From Cyclobacteriaceae bacterium (lineage in GTDB: Bacteria > Bacteroidota > Bacteroidia > Cytophagales > Cyclobacteriaceae), in assembly GCA_024644875.1 (NCBI GenBank), contig JAHEGY010000034.1:1-40887 (forward strand): 40,887 bases of DNA, in the 5' to 3' direction. Below are positions 1-7,927 of this stretch, in pieces. The notes beneath the pieces were generated by a model that worked only from the letters and a program-made list of their open reading frames with translations, had not been told where the DNA came from and did not search any database. The stretch's first letter is position 1. Every line of letters begins with the position of its first letter. The position numbers and the translations under genes are program-made.

Positions 1-248
1 AGTCCGCCTATCTTATATTGCTCAACCAATTCCAGTATTTCCAGCTTATGGGCTTCATCGCGGTTCGAATAGGCCGCTACCATGAACAGCTGCCCTATCT
101 TGGCGTCGAGATCCAATGTTGAAAATACTGAATCGACCCAATCGGTTTGGCTATCCAGGAAGGGAGGCCTTTCCTGTGAATTGGATGAACTTAGAAATCC
201 AAAGATCAAGAAGAAGGCGGTAACAAAAGTTTTTGAAAAAATTCTCAT
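1..248 (-). CDS. Glycoside hydrolase family 3 (NagZ-like), N-terminal part, cut by window edge
   Basis: Only the first 82 codons lie in the window, starting at the ATG complementary to 246-248. The product begins with a signal peptide (MRIFSKTF, then a hydrophobic core and SSSNSQ), so it is exported. After it comes 'WVDSVFSTLDLDAKIGQLF' and 'VEQYKIGGL', which is how the N-terminal TIM-barrel of GH3 beta-N-acetylhexosaminidases begins. In Bacteroidota such proteins are often long and carry a C-terminal beta-lactamase-type domain, but that part is outside the window. Likely role, by family, is periplasmic trimming of GlcNAc-containing glycans or muropeptides. It is transcribed away from the glycosyltransferase gene that starts at 546. 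The family call is good; substrate is unknown. Confidence 0.8.
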   Translation of the reverse strand, partial: MRIFSKTFVTAFFLIFGFLSSSNSQERPPFLDSQTDWVDSVFSTLDLDAKIGQLFMVAAYSNRDEAHKLEILELVEQYKIGG

Positions 249-545
249 TACTACATTTAGGTTTTATAAGTAAATTGACATTAATATCTTCAAAGTCCGC
301 TTTAAAGACCACATTGGTTCAGCAATTATGCTTACAGAACACAAAAAGTATCCCTTATTAAAACAAATCTATCATTAATAAATAAAACGGCTATGCCTGG
401 TGTACAAAATATAAATAAATTCTTTATTATTCATTTTATTTTGAAGCGAAACCAATTTAATAAGTGGTCCTTTTCCAGACAATTGGATAAAATATGCACA
501 ATTCGGTTATAATTTCTCCCTAGTTCTTAGTTTTGTACCTCCTGA
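249..545. promoter_or_regulatory. Divergent intergenic region
   Basis: This AT-rich stretch separates two divergent genes and should hold both promoters. On the plus strand TAGTTTTG near 532-539 fits the Bacteroidota -7 box TAnnTTTG but would give an almost leaderless message for the gene at 546. No repeat, RNA gene or further coding sequence was seen. Confidence 0.35.
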
Positions 546-2135
546 ATGAAAAATTCAATACCTGTGGGTAATTCAAAGAACCTTGTCATTATTATCATTG
601 TAGCTTTCGTATTGATCGGTGCAAATACAGGTGGATTGTATATTTATGCACTTGATGAAGCCAAAAATTCAACCTGCGCCCGGGAAATGATGGAACAGGG
701 GGAATGGATAGTGCCTACTTTTAATTATGAACTACGCACCGACAAACCTCCCCTACACTATTATTTTATGATAGGAGCATATTCGATTTTTGGGGTAAAT
801 GAATTCTCAGCCAGGTTCTTTTCTGTGATCATGGGGGTATTGACCGTTATAAGCATCTGGTTTCTCGCAGCAAAGTATTACGGGCATAGAACGGCCCTAT
901 ATACCTCTTTAGTGCTGCTTTCTTCTGCTCATTTTGCCTTGCAATTCCATATGGCCGTGCCTGACCCATACCTTATTTTCTTCATGACCTTTGGATCTGT
1001 AACTTTTTATATATTCTACCAGGAGAACAAACCACTGTATCTCTTTTTATCCTATTTATCTTTTGGCATGGGGGTACTGACAAAAGGTCCTGTGGCAATA
1101 GCGCTACCCGGACTGGCCATACTTTTTTTCCTGATATTTACCAGGACATTCAACTGGTCGTATTTCCTTAAACTCCGACCACTCTGGATCCTCGCCATAC
1201 TGGTATTGTTCATTGCTCCCTGGTTTATTATGGTGGGCATCAAGACCAATGGTGAATGGCTTATTGATTTTTTCTTCCGGCATAACCTGGGCAGATATAC
1301 GAATACCATGGAAGGGCATGGTGCCATTTTCCTGGTTACACCGATGATCGTTATTCTCGGATTGCTGCCCTTTTCAATATTCTTTATACAGGCTTACAGG
1401 TACTTATGGAAGAACCGGCGATCAGATGACCTTTTGTTGTTTGCAGGTATGATCACTTTAACCATCATTGCGTTTTTCGCCATTTCAAGTACAAAACTCC
1501 CCAATTACACGGTTCCCGCCTATCCATTTGTAGCACTTTTAATCGGAAGATACCTGGCTGTTCTCCAGGATAACTTCAATAAATTCCGTAAATCCTTATC
1601 TGTAAGTTTATGGATATATCTGATCATTGCTTCAGCCATACCGGTTGGCTTATTTATTGGCCTGAAATTCGACCCGGCTATCTCTGAATTCAAATACCTG
1701 TCCTGGTATTTTCTGATTATTCCCGCAGGGGCATTATCAGCGATCATTCTATTTTATAAGTCGAATTATAAAGGAATATTGCTATCCCTGAGCTTGTCAT
1801 GGATTATTTCCACCCTATTATTTTTTTACATCATATTTCCAAAGATCGACCAGGTCAATCCAATAGCCAAACTCCTGCCTTCCCTGGATATGGGCAAGCC
1901 TTATGCGGCTTATCAGCTCTATAATCCTGCTTTCTCCTTCTATCTGAAGAAGCCGGTTACGACTTTTAAGTCAGTTGAAGAACTGAATGCATATATTCTG
2001 CAAACCGGTGAAGGATACATTATTTCAAGAAAAGTCCTGGAGGATAAATTCATGCATCTTGAGAATATTCATAAGGTCGGTGAAGCAAAGGATATATTTG
2101 AGATACCCACCACAGTGGTTTACGAGATCAAGTAG
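546..2135 (+). CDS. ArnT/PMT-like glycosyltransferase (GT39/GT83 family), integral membrane
   Basis: A 529-residue polytopic membrane protein. Residues 13-36 form the first membrane span. The first periplasmic loop then carries the acidic pair D37-E38 ('ALDEAKNS'), 'GEWIVP' at 52-57 and 'DKPPLHYY' at 66-73. This is the signature of ArnT-type lipid A aminoarabinose transferases and protein mannosyltransferases, in which the Asp is catalytic. About ten further hydrophobic spans follow and the protein ends in a small soluble domain, as in ArnT. The family moves a sugar from a polyprenyl-phosphate donor to a lipid or protein acceptor on the outer face of the inner membrane. The downstream convergent PAP2 phosphatase could recycle the lipid carrier, but this link is inference. 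Acceptor and sugar cannot be told from sequence. ATG start. Confidence 0.85.
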   Translation: MKNSIPVGNSKNLVIIIIVAFVLIGANTGGLYIYALDEAKNSTCAREMMEQGEWIVPTFNYELRTDKPPLHYYFMIGAYSIFGVNEFSARFFSVIMGVLTVISIWFLAAKYYGHRTALYTSLVLLSSAHFALQFHMAVPDPYLIFFMTFGSVTFYIFYQENKPLYLFLSYLSFGMGVLTKGPVAIALPGLAILFFLIFTRTFNWSYFLKLRPLWILAILVLFIAPWFIMVGIKTNGEWLIDFFFRHNLGRYTNTMEGHGAIFLVTPMIVILGLLPFSIFFIQAYRYLWKNRRSDDLLLFAGMITLTIIAFFAISSTKLPNYTVPAYPFVALLIGRYLAVLQDNFNKFRKSLSVSLWIYLIIASAIPVGLFIGLKFDPAISEFKYLSWYFLIIPAGALSAIILFYKSNYKGILLSLSLSWIISTLLFFYIIFPKIDQVNPIAKLLPSLDMGKPYAAYQLYNPAFSFYLKKPVTTFKSVEELNAYILQTGEGYIISRKVLEDKFMHLENIHKVGEAKDIFEIPTTVVYEIK

Positions 2136-2241
2136 GGCAAAAAGAAAGGTCAGCTTTAGATATAAGATCAATACCATACAGTCCTGCAATTTAACATAGT
2201 ATGGCTGAACAAAATTTTTGCTTTTCCTGTAATATAATCCA

Positions 2242-2892
2242 CTATTTTCTAATCAACCCTCTTTTCAAAGAAGCTTGATTATTCATCCCACCGGAGCCCA
2301 TCCAAAGATAAACGATGAATCCAATAAGAAAACCGATCATCGATCCAAAATATATATCTATAAAAAAGTGTTGTAATAGGTAAACGCGGGAAATTCCAAC
2401 CAGGATGGCCATGACCATCAAAATACCTGTAATACTCCGTTTTCTAATCATTAGTGATAACAGAACGGCTACAGTAAAAGCAGTAGCCGTATGCCCGGAA
2501 GGGAAGCTGTTAGAGGAATGAATATCCACTCCGGGTACCTGGTAAAATGATTCGAAGTTATTAAAATATAGTTTGGGGCGAACGAAATCCACAAATACAA
2601 ACTTTTTCAATCCTTGTATGATTATGGTCTGGAGTATTACAGCTGCAATCAGAACAAGGGTCCTGTAATAACTGGTCAGAAGGAACACAATGCCAAAAAA
2701 TGCGAATATAAGTCCATCCCCCAGGTGGGTCCAGTATTTAAAAAACAGGTCCATGGCTTTATTATGATGGTTATTCAGCCAGATGAGGGCATCACCTTTC
2801 TGGGTAAGGACAAGGACAAAAAATCCAAGCACCAGGAAGAGGTAATATATATAATAACCACTACTTTTAAGCCTACTTACAAATTCCCGCAT
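2242..2892 (-). CDS. PAP2-family membrane phosphatase
   Basis: A 216-residue membrane protein with the three PAP2 motifs: KK followed by VDFVRP (residues 96-106), PSGH (131-134) and SR-x5-H-x3-D (168-179). His134 and His175 would be the catalytic pair. Hydrophobic spans lie around 13-30, 60-75, 79-94, 136-150 and 155-168, with another at the C-terminus. The family removes phosphate from lipid phosphates, for example undecaprenyl pyrophosphate or lipid A phosphates, at the periplasmic face of the inner membrane. It converges on the glycosyltransferase gene with about 105 bases between stops. A role in recycling that enzyme's polyprenyl carrier is possible but unproven. Motif 1 has one more residue between K and RP than the textbook form. 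Confidence 0.88.
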   Translation of the reverse strand: MREFVSRLKSSGYYIYYLFLVLGFFVLVLTQKGDALIWLNNHHNKAMDLFFKYWTHLGDGLIFAFFGIVFLLTSYYRTLVLIAAVILQTIIIQGLKKFVFVDFVRPKLYFNNFESFYQVPGVDIHSSNSFPSGHTATAFTVAVLLSLMIRKRSITGILMVMAILVGISRVYLLQHFFIDIYFGSMIGFLIGFIVYLWMGSGGMNNQASLKRGLIRK

Positions 2893-3027
2893 CTTTACCG
2901 AATTTTAACTGTGTTTTTAAACTCAGGCTTGGTCAGAGAGCTTTAAAATTGTATAGACTTTCTGACCTCTACTTAACTTTAAAGTGTTATTACATGCCCT
3001 TATGATCATTGAACTTCAAATATGCAT

Positions 3028-3702
3028 TTAAATCCCATCATGAGCGTTGAACCTGAATTTTAAATATTTTATCTCAGTCCCCTCTTCCAGATACCTTTTT
3101 TCATAGTTTGTCTGTATCCCATAATGCTCCGCCAGGTATTTGGAATTGTAAAGGTCCCGGGTAAAGACCAGATCAAGCACATCCCCTTCCGAGGATAGAA
3201 CTTCTAGGCTATATTCAAACAGGTCATGATTATCCGTCTTAAGTCGAACCTGCCCACCGGGCTTCAATATGTTCCTGTAAATGTCCAGGAATCTCGGATG
3301 AGTAAGCCTTCGCCTCTCATCCCGTCCCTTGGGTCTGGGATCCGGAAAAGTTATCCATATCTCATCCACTTCATTGTCATCAAAGCATGCCTCGAGGTTC
3401 TGAATATGTCCCCTGAGAAATCCGGTATTTATCAGCTTTTCCTCCTCGGCGGTTTTCATACCCCGCCAGATTCTTGGTCCTTTTATATCCACCCCTATAA
3501 AATTCCTGTCCGGGAAGGCCCTGGCCAGTCCTATAGTATACTCACCACGACCGCAGGCCAGTTCAAGTACCAGATCGTTCTCATTTTTAAAGTACAGGTT
3601 TCGCCAGTTCCCTTTAATCTGCTCAAAGATCTTCTTTCCTGGCTGAACCACATACCTGCTCAACTCATTATCCTTGAATTTATCAAGCTTGCTCCTGCCC
3701 AT
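3028..3702 (-). CDS. trmB: tRNA (guanine-N7-)-methyltransferase
   Basis: A SAM-dependent enzyme that makes m7G46 in the tRNA variable loop. The start is placed at the ATG complementary to 3700-3702, giving 224 residues beginning MGRSKLDKF, the usual N-terminus of Bacteroidota TrmB. A 15-codon upstream extension exists but would overlap folC. The SAM-binding stretch 'LELACGRGEY' and the family hallmark 'FPDPRPKGRDERRR' are both present, followed by 'HPRFL' and a C-terminal 'TNYEKRY'. It is the last gene of the SPOR-exbB-exbD-tonB-folC-trmB operon. The folC stop and the trmB ATG are separated by a single base, so translational coupling is likely. Confidence 0.95.
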   Translation of the reverse strand: MGRSKLDKFKDNELSRYVVQPGKKIFEQIKGNWRNLYFKNENDLVLELACGRGEYTIGLARAFPDRNFIGVDIKGPRIWRGMKTAEEEKLINTGFLRGHIQNLEACFDDNEVDEIWITFPDPRPKGRDERRRLTHPRFLDIYRNILKPGGQVRLKTDNHDLFEYSLEVLSSEGDVLDLVFTRDLYNSKYLAEHYGIQTNYEKRYLEEGTEIKYLKFRFNAHDGI

Positions 3703-3703
3703 A

Positions 3704-4996
3704 TTATAAATTCTCGAGTTCGGCGACCACAAAAGTACTTCCTCCAACGAAAATTACATCTTCATCTCCTGCTTTTTCCATAAGCTCTTTGAGTGCGGTA
3801 TTCACATCTGGAACAACATGTCCATCAATAAGGTATAGAGCTGCCTGAAGGGCCAGCCACTTAGCATCCATTGCCCTTGGTACCCTGGCCTGACAAAATA
3901 CATATTCTGCATCTTTTGGAAAAAGTGGAAGGATCTGAGCGATATCCTTTTCTTTCATGAAACCTAGAATGCAATATAGTTTTCCTTTCCTCAGGTCCAT
4001 CAACTGCCGTGTGATATTCTCCAATCCGGCCTGATTGTGTGCGATATCAGCAATCACCCATGGTTTCACATTCAATATTTGCCATCTCCCCTTCAATCCG
4101 GTTGATTTCTGATAGTGTTCAATCCCGTATTTAACATCCTCCAAGGAGATATTATATCTCTTATTCCTTAGGATATTGGCAACAGACAATACACCGGGGA
4201 TGTTTTTCAATTGCGTCAATCCGGGTGTTTCCAGGTAATAAGTATGGGACACTTCATATTCCAGGTCATTGATCTTAATTTCATGCCCTTTGTCCCTTAT
4301 TCCTATACTTTCTATTTTAAATTCATCTGATGCAAATACCAGTGGGGATTTCCTTTTCCTGGCCAGCGTAGTAAAAACGCTGCTTGTTGCTTTTTCCTTT
4401 TCGCCAATGACTACCGGAACTTTCTTTTTAATAATACCGCCCTTTTCAGCAGCGATCTTTTCCAGGGTTTCTCCCAGCATTTCCTGGTGATCATAGGAAA
4501 TATTGGTGATCAGCGATACTTCAGGAATAATGATATTGGTAGAGTCGAGCCTTCCGCCGAGGCCTACTTCTATAACCGCTATATCCACCTTTTCCCTGGC
4601 AAAATAATCAAAGGCCATCGCCACTGTAAGCTCAAAGAAAGAGGGCTTTATCCGCTCGATAAGGGGCTTGACAGATTTTACAAATTCGACAATATATTTT
4701 TCAGTAACTGGTTGGCCGTTAACCTTTATGCGTTCATTGAAGTGCTTCAAATGCGGCGATGTATAGAGTCCTGTTTTGTATCCGGCCCTCGCCAGGATGG
4801 AGGCCAGCATATGGGATGAACTCCCCTTGCCATTGGTACCCGCCACATGAACGGACTTGAATTTATCCTGGGGATGCCCGAGTACTTTGCACAGTTTCCG
4901 GGTATTTTTCAGATCCTTTTTTATGGCCGAATTGCCGATCCTCTGGTACATAGGAAGCATATCGTATAAATACCTGATTACTTCCCCGTATTCCAT
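3704..4996 (-). CDS. folC: Folylpolyglutamate synthase / dihydrofolate synthase
   Basis: A 430-residue Mur-ligase-like cytoplasmic enzyme that adds glutamate to dihydropteroate and folates using ATP. The P-loop 'GTNGKGS' sits at residues 53-59. It is followed by 'YTSPHLKHFNERI' (folate-binding loop), 'VGLGGRLDSTN', and in the C-terminal domain 'ADIAHNQAG', all standard for FolC. Length is normal. The gene lies 4 bases downstream of the tonB-type gene and 1 base upstream of trmB, inside a tight operon with an ExbB/ExbD/TonB system. No functional reason for that pairing is visible; shared transcription is the simplest reading. Confidence 0.95.
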   Translation of the reverse strand: MEYGEVIRYLYDMLPMYQRIGNSAIKKDLKNTRKLCKVLGHPQDKFKSVHVAGTNGKGSSSHMLASILARAGYKTGLYTSPHLKHFNERIKVNGQPVTEKYIVEFVKSVKPLIERIKPSFFELTVAMAFDYFAREKVDIAVIEVGLGGRLDSTNIIIPEVSLITNISYDHQEMLGETLEKIAAEKGGIIKKKVPVVIGEKEKATSSVFTTLARKRKSPLVFASDEFKIESIGIRDKGHEIKINDLEYEVSHTYYLETPGLTQLKNIPGVLSVANILRNKRYNISLEDVKYGIEHYQKSTGLKGRWQILNVKPWVIADIAHNQAGLENITRQLMDLRKGKLYCILGFMKEKDIAQILPLFPKDAEYVFCQARVPRAMDAKWLALQAALYLIDGHVVPDVNTALKELMEKAGDEDVIFVGGSTFVVAELENL

Positions 4997-5000
4997 TGGA

Positions 5001-5936
5001 TTATTTAGATCTGATGATAAAGGTTATTTTACCGGTTGAAACAGCTGCTGGTGAAGTATTGGAGGATATGGGACTGAAAGTAAGTGATTCTACTTCATTT
5101 TTGTATATTCTTTCAACGGCCGGACTGACCGTTTTTTCCAAAGTCCTGACAGAAATGATCTCTCCCATGTCGTCAATTTTTATTTCAAAAACGATACGGC
5201 CATTCTCATTTGAAGTATCCTTCGGATCAGGGGCAAAATCCCAGATCCATCCGGTCAGTTCCAGTAAGGGCCCACCGCCACCTCCGTAATTACCATACAA
5301 GGCGCGGGAATCCAGGGTTCCCTGATCATCACCTTTATCCCCGACAACATCCGCATCATCTCCCTGACTGGTGGTTTCGGCATCGCTATCCGCTTCTTCA
5401 GAGGTACCCTGTCCATCAACCACGGTTTCAGAGGCATTGTCATTACGTTCAACAGGTTGTTCATCTACTTCTTCCTCGGGTTCAGGTTCAGGTGCGATCT
5501 CCTCTATGATCTCCTCTTCCACTTCCGGTTCAACAGGTGTCTCAGGTTGTGTCTCTGCTGGTTTGATCACATCCGGTGAGTCTTCCATCTCACTATCTTC
5601 TATGATTTGCTCTTCTATAATCTCAGGTTCATCCTGTACAGGCACCTCTTCCACGGGAAGCTCTTCAACCGTTTCCTCGGCAGGTTCTTCGATAATTTCT
5701 TCCGAGATGATCTGTTCTTCGATGAGTTGCGGGGTCGCTGAAGGTTGCTCGGGTTGGACCTCACCCGATCCTACGGCATCCAATCCGAAATTGAGTTCAA
5801 TTCCATATTCAGGGACCGGAGGATCCGGTTCCCGCCATGCCATGATGAGGAAAAACAGGATAAGGATCAGCCCATGGATCCCGATAGAGACCCCCATTCC
5901 TATTCTCCGGTTCTTCTTCTCAAGTTCAGGTGACAT
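5001..5936 (-). CDS. TonB/TolA-type energy transducer with acidic linker
   Basis: A 311-residue single-span inner-membrane protein. The N-terminal span covers residues 13-34 and contains S17-x3-H21, matching the Ser-x3-His motif by which TonB contacts ExbB/ExbD. A long periplasmic linker (about 60-190) is strongly rich in Glu, Pro and Val instead of the usual Pro/Lys. The C-terminal domain (about 230-311) contains 'GRIVFEIKIDDMGEI' and a closing beta strand, as in TonB_C domains. By family it carries proton-motive energy from ExbB-ExbD to an outer-membrane partner. It starts 2 bases after exbD and ends 4 bases before folC. Whether it serves a TonB-dependent receptor or acts like TolA is unresolved. 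Confidence 0.85.
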   Translation of the reverse strand: MSPELEKKNRRIGMGVSIGIHGLILILFFLIMAWREPDPPVPEYGIELNFGLDAVGSGEVQPEQPSATPQLIEEQIISEEIIEEPAEETVEELPVEEVPVQDEPEIIEEQIIEDSEMEDSPDVIKPAETQPETPVEPEVEEEIIEEIAPEPEPEEEVDEQPVERNDNASETVVDGQGTSEEADSDAETTSQGDDADVVGDKGDDQGTLDSRALYGNYGGGGGPLLELTGWIWDFAPDPKDTSNENGRIVFEIKIDDMGEIISVRTLEKTVSPAVERIYKNEVESLTFSPISSNTSPAAVSTGKITFIIRSK

Positions 5937-5938
5937 GA

Positions 5939-6331
5939 TTATTCCATTGGTTGCGTAGCTACCGATACCCTTGCTTTTAAGGAGGTGGCTATACTGGCAA
6001 CATTTATAAGGTGTTCTGTCGGGACAGATTTATCCACATGAAGTACTACGACACCTTCCTGACCTTTCAAGGCAGCAGCCAGATCATCGGGTAATCGCCG
6101 GATATTGGTCCGCTGGTCATCCACGAAATACCTGAGGTCTTTGGTAATGGTAACACTGACTTTCTGCATCACTATGGTGGAACTCTTACTTGAAGGGAGG
6201 TTCACCGGCAATCCGGAAGGTGTTACGAAAGATGCGGTAAGCATAAAGAAGATCAGCAACAGAAAAATAATATCTGTCATCGATGACATACTGAATGCTG
6301 CCTGTACCTTATGTTTAGTATTCAGGTCCAT
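5939..6331 (-). CDS. exbD: ExbD/TolR biopolymer transport protein
   Basis: A 130-residue protein with one N-terminal membrane helix and a periplasmic domain. The helix carries 'MTDIIFLLLIFFMLT' with Asp20, the proton-translocating aspartate of ExbD/TolR. The periplasmic part keeps the family's 'GVVLHVDKSVPTEHLINV' strand-helix unit. With ExbB it forms the proton-driven motor that powers the adjacent TonB-like protein. The gene lies 7 bases after exbB and 2 bases before the TonB gene. ExbD and TolR cannot be separated reliably by sequence, so the symbol is by convention. Confidence 0.92.
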   Translation of the reverse strand: MDLNTKHKVQAAFSMSSMTDIIFLLLIFFMLTASFVTPSGLPVNLPSSKSSTIVMQKVSVTITKDLRYFVDDQRTNIRRLPDDLAAALKGQEGVVVLHVDKSVPTEHLINVASIATSLKARVSVATQPME

Positions 6332-6338
6332 AATATCC

Positions 6339-7016
6339 TTATTGTGGTTCCTGCAACAGATCCATAAAATTAATGGAAGTATATTCCATCCTGTAAATTA
6401 ACTTCTGGACTCTTGTGACAAGGTAATTATATCCCAGATAAGCAATAATACCCACAAACAGGCCGGCTGCAGTGGTCAGCATGGCCTCATAAATGCCGGA
6501 TGACAACAACTTCGGGCTAACCGTACCTTCTTCCTGTGCGATCGCCATAAAGGCCCTGATCATACCGGTCACAGTGCCCAGAAATCCGATCATAGGGGCA
6601 GCGCCGGATATGGTTGCCAGAAGTGAAAGGTTTTTCTCAAGTTTGTAGATCTCAATTTTCCCCACGTTTTCGATGGAGGCTTCTATATTCTTTAACTCTC
6701 CCCCTAATCTTGAAACCCCTTTCTCAATCATTCTTGCTATGGGTGAACTACTTTGAGCGCAAACTATTTTCGCGGCATTGATATCCCCTTTTAATACGAG
6801 TCCTTTCACATTTTCAAAAAAGCCATCCCCTATCTGAGATGCTTTTTTGATGGTCAGCATGCGTTCAACAAAGATATACACAGCCAGAATCGACAAAAGA
6901 AAAATGGGGACCATCATAAATCCCCCTTTAACAAGCAATTCAATGATCCTCACCTGTTCCTGGCCACCCGTAGATAGTGTATCTAACTGAGTGGTCGTAA
7001 TTTGCAATAAGTCCAT
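6339..7016 (-). CDS. exbB: ExbB/TolQ/MotA proton-channel protein
   Basis: A 225-residue inner-membrane protein with three helices: about 31-50 ('GGFMMVPIFLLSILAV'), about 130-160 ('PMIGFLGTVTGMIRAF') and about 170-195 ('AMLTTAAGLFVGIIAYL'). The 'GFLGTVTGM' and 'LTTAAGL' stretches are the conserved MotA/TolQ/ExbB motifs. With ExbD it forms the proton channel. It starts one base after the SPOR-protein stop, so it is almost certainly co-translated with it. Such tight linkage to a septal peptidoglycan-binding type of protein is more suggestive of a Tol-like than a nutrient-uptake system, though this is inference. Confidence 0.93.
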   Translation of the reverse strand: MDLLQITTTQLDTLSTGGQEQVRIIELLVKGGFMMVPIFLLSILAVYIFVERMLTIKKASQIGDGFFENVKGLVLKGDINAAKIVCAQSSSPIARMIEKGVSRLGGELKNIEASIENVGKIEIYKLEKNLSLLATISGAAPMIGFLGTVTGMIRAFMAIAQEEGTVSPKLLSSGIYEAMLTTAAGLFVGIIAYLGYNYLVTRVQKLIYRMEYTSINFMDLLQEPQ

Positions 7017-7017
7017 A

Positions 7018-7782
7018 TTAATATTTCAAAACCCAGATTGACTCTCCAAATATTCCTTTCAGCTCTCCCAAATTAGCCTCTGCAGCCTGAAACGTACTAT
7101 ATTCATTACTAAGGACTACCCTGTGGAATCCTTTCCTGGCTTCAGCGGGAGGGATTATCTTCGTATCGACCCCTTCCAAGGCCATATTTTGCGCAAAGTC
7201 CTCGGCAAAATCTTTATCAAAAAAGCTGTTCAATACAATATAATAACGACCGGTCCTTGCATTAATTGCTTCATACGATCCCTCAGTAGTCGTTCCTCTG
7301 CTTTCATCCACGGCTTCAGGTATTTCTTCCACCTCCTCTGGTACTGCCGGTGTCGGATCCACAGGCAGCTCTTCTTCGTCCACAGGTATTTCTTCTACTT
7401 CTTCAACAACAGGGCGCTGAACGATCTGCTTTTCCACAGGTTCTCTGAAGAAAAACCAATAAATGGCTATTGCGATTACAATAACGCCTATTAATACAAA
7501 CGATATTATTAATCCAACCGGATTTCTTTTCCGGTCATCATCATGTGATGAATGATATTTATATACATGTGAATCGTCCAGTTCATCATCTGAAATATCA
7601 TCATTAAACATGTCAGAATCTGAATCTGCGGTTGATAAAGGCTCAGTCTCCTCCTCTTCCATATCCAGTCCGCTATCCGATGAGGCTTCAGGCAGGCCAA
7701 AATCATCAGATTCCTCCTGGCTACCTTCGGATGATCCTGATTTCAGTTCATCATCCTGGTTGTTAGGTTTTTTATCTTCCAT
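7018..7782 (-). CDS. SPOR-domain membrane protein
   Basis: A 254-residue bitopic protein. Residues 1-86 are cytoplasmic and very rich in Asp, Glu and Ser. A membrane helix spans about 88-112. A Pro/Glu/Val-rich periplasmic linker covers about 115-165, and a C-terminal SPOR domain covers about 178-254 (starts 'RYYIVLNSF', ends 'GESIWVLKY'). SPOR domains bind denuded glycan strands at division septa, so the product should sit at the inner membrane with its C-terminus on the peptidoglycan. It is the first gene of the operon that continues with exbB one base later. The 145-base gap upstream (7783-7927) probably holds the operon promoter. FtsN-like architecture, but no FtsN-specific motif is seen. 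Confidence 0.85.
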   Translation of the reverse strand: MEDKKPNNQDDELKSGSSEGSQEESDDFGLPEASSDSGLDMEEEETEPLSTADSDSDMFNDDISDDELDDSHVYKYHSSHDDDRKRNPVGLIISFVLIGVIVIAIAIYWFFFREPVEKQIVQRPVVEEVEEIPVDEEELPVDPTPAVPEEVEEIPEAVDESRGTTTEGSYEAINARTGRYYIVLNSFFDKDFAEDFAQNMALEGVDTKIIPPAEARKGFHRVVLSNEYSTFQAAEANLGELKGIFGESIWVLKY

Positions 7783-7927
7783 GTTACGTATTGATTAGGT
7801 GATAATATTAATTCAATTTAATAAAATGTTAACTTATCATAAAAGTATAACAAATATTTTTAAAGTTCTCTAAGAAAGTTATCAAATCTCAAAAATATAC
7901 AAAACCGGGATAATCGATATGTTTCAG

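Noticed and set aside
82-273. Plus-strand ORF of 63 codons
   Set aside because: Antisense to the GH3 signal and catalytic start; no protein-like pattern.
5371-5958. Plus-strand 195-codon ORF rich in Ser and Gly
   Set aside because: Antisense of the Glu/Pro-rich TonB linker; composition is a direct mirror of that low-complexity coding sequence.
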